A DNA stretch of 64,000 bases from assembly GCA_041749075.1 (NCBI GenBank), contig JBGTBY010000031.1, forward strand, positions 62,001 through 126,000, read 5' to 3'. Source of the stretch: CAMTWZ01 sp041749075. Its GTDB lineage: Bacteria; Bacteroidota; Rhodothermia; Balneolales; HLUCCA01. Below are positions 61,066 through 64,000 of the stretch, one piece after another. Position numbers and translations under genes: made by a program. The notes under the pieces were generated by a model that made no database searches, was not told the DNA's origin, and saw nothing but the letters and a program-made list of their open reading frames with translations. How positions within the stretch are numbered: the first letter of the stretch is position 1; the number at the start of each line of letters is the position of its first letter.

Positions 61066-63159
61066 ATGAAAAAACTCTCTTCTCTTATTGTCTCTTGTCT
61101 CTTAACCCTTGTCTCTACTGAAACCTTCGCGCAACGCGGCCTCGATACCTTATCCCTCAAGAGCATCTTCCACGAGCCGTTTTTGGCGGGTGTGCGTCCG
61201 TCATTGAACAGTTTTTCGCTCGATAGCAAATCCATCGTATATACCTGGAACGACTCTTCTTTCACTGCGGATGAGATTTTCAGTGTGAATCTGGATGGAA
61301 GTGGCTTCAAACAACTCACGGAGCGTCCGCAGCGCGGAACCGAATCACCCGATAAGAAACGTGCCATTTTCATGGACAAAGGCACATTGATGATTGGTAA
61401 CCCGGATGGAAGCGCAAAACGCGTCTTATTTTCTGCCCCGACGCCGAGTTTCTCACCAGTTTGGAGTCAGGACAGCAAATTGGTTGCCTTCGTGAATGAA
61501 GGCGATGTCTGGATGGTGGATGTGGCCATGACCACGGTGCGTCGTGTGACCAACAAGAGATCGAGTGATCCGAACTTCCAAGTGCGGGGATTTGCAACAA
61601 ATAACTCGCGACTCATCTTGAGCAGTGTCGATAATTCCGGACAGCGGGATATCTATTTTCCGGAATATGTGGATCGGTTTGTGGAACCGGGGAATGTGAG
61701 GCGTGGCTTCACGCGTCCGAAATTGCACCTCGTGGAGGTGGAAACTCGGAACATCCAATCGCTTCTAGAAGGCAACATCCGCCTGATGGGAACGCCCATC
61801 AGCGAATCGGGGCGTTATGTGGCGGTGGATCAGACCGATCATTATCAGAAAACCCGGGAAATCGGCGTGTATGACCTGAGTGATGCCTCATATTATGTGC
61901 TGTTCAATGATTCCACGCAGGGATGGATCGCGAGCGGTTTCAACGATTTGCGCTTCGCGCCGGGGAAAGAGGTGTTGAGTTTCACATCCGAACAATCGGG
62001 ATACAATCATTTGTACACCGTGAATCCGGATGGAAGCGGACTGAAACAGCTCACTTCCGGCGATTGGCAGGTGACCTGGTATCAGTGGTTGGATGCGAAT
62101 CAGATCATGTATGTGTCGACCGAAGTGGATCCGGGCGAGCGTCATATTTATATGATGGATGTGGCCCGCGGAACAACGCGTCAGCTTACATCCGAACCAG
62201 CATTTCGGCAGGATTTCCGCCTGAGTGATGACAATCAGACCATTGTCTATGGAAAAACCTACTTCAACACACCGACGGACTTGTATTCGCTGAATCTGCG
62301 TCGTCCGAATCGGGAAGTGCGCCTCACGAATTCCATCCCCGATCGATTCAAAGCGATTGAATGGCTGGAGCCGGAGTATGTGCGGTTCACCGGACGTGAT
62401 GGAGTGACCAAATTATCGATGGAGGTGATTCGTCCGCCAGTGCTTGAGCCTGGCAAAAAGTATCCGGTGATCGTGTTTGTGCATGGTGCTGGCTCGCTTC
62501 AGAACGTGTACAAAGGCTGGTCCGATAATTACTACCGCGAATACATGTTCCACCAGTGGCTGGCGATGAAGGGATATGTGGTGATCGAGGTGGATTACCG
62601 CCACAGTCTGAATTATGGCCGGAAATTCCGCGAAGATGTGACGGGATGGATGGGGAAATACGAGCTGGAAGACATCATCGACGGCATTGACCATGTGGCC
62701 AAGGAAGGCACGATCGATGTGGATCGGGTCGGACTCTATGGAGGCAGTTATGGCGGCTTTATGACGCTGTATGCCTTGCATCATGCGCCGGACCGGTTTC
62801 ATGTGGGCGCGGCGCTTCGGGCGGTGACGAACTGGGAGAACTATTTCTGGGCGAATCCGGGATACACGGGTCCGAGATTGGGTCACCCGGAAAAGGATAA
62901 GGAAAACTACCTGCGCAGCTCACCGCTCACGCATGCCGACTCTCTGAGTCGTCCGATGATCATGTTCCATGGGCTGATCGACGACAACGTGGGTTACCAG
63001 GACGCGATGCAATACATCGACCGGTTGATCCAAAGCGGGAATGAAGACTTCGAGCTGATGGTGTATCCGAGCGAGCGGCATTCGTTCGTGAAGCCCGCCG
63101 CCTGGTACGATGAATATCGGAGAATGGCGGAGTACTTTGATCGGTGGTTGGGGGAGTAG
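61066..63159 (+). CDS. Exported S9 family prolyl oligopeptidase / dipeptidyl peptidase
   Basis: The 697-residue protein has a signal peptide (MKKLSSLIVSCLLTLVSTET, then FAQRG), a WD40-like propeller with repeated YVSTEVDPGERHIYMMD-type segments, and an alpha/beta-hydrolase: HGAGSLQNVYKGW, GLYGGSYGGFMTLYALHH (Ser), FHGLIDDNVGYQDAMQY (Asp), PSERHSFVKPAAWYDEY (His). It cleaves after proline in extracellular or periplasmic peptides. Start ATG 61066 lies 2 bp after the pepP stop. The leader codons are built from TCTCTTGTCTCTT words like those in the ftsK linker. Confidence 0.95.
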   Translation: MKKLSSLIVSCLLTLVSTETFAQRGLDTLSLKSIFHEPFLAGVRPSLNSFSLDSKSIVYTWNDSSFTADEIFSVNLDGSGFKQLTERPQRGTESPDKKRAIFMDKGTLMIGNPDGSAKRVLFSAPTPSFSPVWSQDSKLVAFVNEGDVWMVDVAMTTVRRVTNKRSSDPNFQVRGFATNNSRLILSSVDNSGQRDIYFPEYVDRFVEPGNVRRGFTRPKLHLVEVETRNIQSLLEGNIRLMGTPISESGRYVAVDQTDHYQKTREIGVYDLSDASYYVLFNDSTQGWIASGFNDLRFAPGKEVLSFTSEQSGYNHLYTVNPDGSGLKQLTSGDWQVTWYQWLDANQIMYVSTEVDPGERHIYMMDVARGTTRQLTSEPAFRQDFRLSDDNQTIVYGKTYFNTPTDLYSLNLRRPNREVRLTNSIPDRFKAIEWLEPEYVRFTGRDGVTKLSMEVIRPPVLEPGKKYPVIVFVHGAGSLQNVYKGWSDNYYREYMFHQWLAMKGYVVIEVDYRHSLNYGRKFREDVTGWMGKYELEDIIDGIDHVAKEGTIDVDRVGLYGGSYGGFMTLYALHHAPDRFHVGAALRAVTNWENYFWANPGYTGPRLGHPEKDKENYLRSSPLTHADSLSRPMIMFHGLIDDNVGYQDAMQYIDRLIQSGNEDFELMVYPSERHSFVKPAAWYDEYRRMAEYFDRWLGE

Positions 63160-63165
63160 GATGGT

Positions 63166-64000
63166 ATGAAAAGTGGTAAGAGAAAGAATATCGACACTCT
63201 AAATTTCTATGCAACTTTAGGTGTTGCATAGAATGCTTCACATGAAGAAATAAAGAATACTTATCGGAAGTTGGCTAAAAAGCTACATCCGGATGTTAAT
63301 GATGGTGAAGATTTCTATTCGGAGAAATTTAAGCAAATCGATGAGGCATATCGCGAACTCATAGATCCTGATAAGAGAAGAAGACACGATATATATCTTG
63401 GTTTACATGAGGATCATTTTAGTAATGATAATGTTGAATCTGAACCCTTTGAAAAAGACAGCCCACCTCAGAAAAGTGAATATGAAACTAGGCAACCACG
63501 TTCGAGTTCGTTATTTACAAATATTGGGAATATCTATCGGTATATCGGTTCAGTTAAGATCAATTATTGGCTACTGTTATTGATTGCAATTGGTTCGTTT
63601 ACTATTGCCGATTTGTACTCGGGTGGTCATATAACAAAAAAAGTGCTTGCTAACCTCTTCGAGAAGAATAGCGAAGTACTAATTTTAGAGGATGAAGTCA
63701 GTTCAGATAGATTAGAGCAAACTACATCAATTAGTAAACCGACATATTGCCTTGACTGTCAAGGTCAAGCCGTTTTTGCAGATATTAACTCATTGGAGGG
63801 TGTTTACGACATTGGATCTACAAAACGAATTGAAACGCAAATTGGTAAAATATATATAGTATCTAGGGGAGATAATTCACTAAATGTATTTGGTTACTTT
63901 AATCGTGGTGCTCCAGGCTACAATCAAGGAGAAATGCTATTTTCAATTAAGACAGAATCTAATACCCTAGAGTTAGGAAAAGAATATGATTTATCATTCT
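63166..64000 (+). pseudogene. J-domain membrane protein with an in-frame TAG (3' end outside window)
   Basis: From ATG 63166 the frame gives KRKNIDTLNFYATLGVA, then TAG at 63229-63231, then NASHEEIKNTYRKLAKKLHPDVNDG with an intact HPD J-domain motif and IDEAYRELIDPDKRRRHDIY. After a Ser/Pro-rich linker comes one membrane helix (INYWLLLLIAIGSFTIADLY) and an extracytoplasmic domain reading open to the window end, with KPTYCLDCQGQAV. The TAG replaces what is usually Lys (AAG, one base change) in LGVskNAS. It may be a recent nonsense mutation, a sequencing error or readthrough. A+T-rich, so probably accessory. Confidence 0.75.

Overview
The window reads as chromosomal DNA of a bacterium from the Bacteroidota / Rhodothermota-Balneolota / Chlorobi-Ignavibacteria (FCB) lineage. 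The evidence is two very large secreted proteins ending in a type IX secretion sorting domain with the NYPNPFNPST signature, a small PID-CTERM-type protein, a hybrid two-component regulator with an AraC output domain, a HU/CCDC81-type SPOR protein beside ExbB/ExbD/TonB, a TonB-dependent receptor, and a 6-bladed propeller lipoprotein. Several genes appear to start at TTG without a clear Shine-Dalgarno sequence. I cannot name the genus.

Layout. 1-2253: a CheB-CheR sensory fusion gene running off the left edge. 2324-4423: an A+T-richer accessory patch with a DUF4160 / DUF2442-XRE pair and an unrecognised two-gene unit (membrane protein plus Cys-His-Asp enzyme-like protein). 4449-5842: universal stress protein and cation efflux. 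5892-11201: CCA-adding-type nucleotidyltransferase, IspE and glycogen phosphorylase; the 530-bp gap between the first two holds a truncated four-helix-bundle gene and short repeats. 11205-29525: the secretome block, with a beta-barrel-like protein, a 1,529-residue RCC1/LamG/T9SS protein, a PID-CTERM peptide, a 3,033-residue FN3-like/LamG/GLUG/T9SS protein and the hybrid regulator that probably controls at least the last of these. These genes are separated by copies of one terminator-like repeat. 29512-42405: housekeeping and transport (MtfA-like peptidase, orphan mobile mystery protein A, ClsC-like phospholipase D, metal P-type ATPase with a Fur-type regulator, oxidoreductase, methyltransferase, MFS, small membrane proteins). 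42491-44680: TonB-dependent receptor. 44797-55253 (minus strand): one tightly packed, probably co-transcribed run gcvT - comB - ftsK - lolA-like - flippase-like - plugless outer-membrane barrel - HU - HU/SPOR - exbB - exbD - tonB. 55415-63159 (plus): Mrp ATPase, four-helix-bundle gene, HsdR-N-like protein, a mini-locus (AraC-type regulator, tiny Cys-rich exported peptide, propeller lipoprotein), aminopeptidase P and an S9 peptidase. The right edge has a J-domain membrane protein with an in-frame TAG.

The most distinctive feature is the repeat vocabulary. (a) A ~120-bp double-hairpin element occurs five times, always just 3' of a minus-strand gene. (b) Simple 8-bp or word-like tandem repeats sit at gene junctions and run into coding ends (MFS C-terminus, DUF6122-like C-terminus, TonB-receptor leader, S9-peptidase leader). 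(c) Perfect or near-perfect GC palindromes are inserted in frame inside genes. (d) An 11-bp TGTCCGCAAGT word surrounds the mobile mystery protein A gene and recurs beside the four-helix-bundle remnant. The best candidates for undescribed biology are the peptide/propeller mini-locus, the AraC-type direct repeats in front of the giant adhesin-like gene, the TGTCCGCAAGT-marked cassette and the in-frame palindromes.
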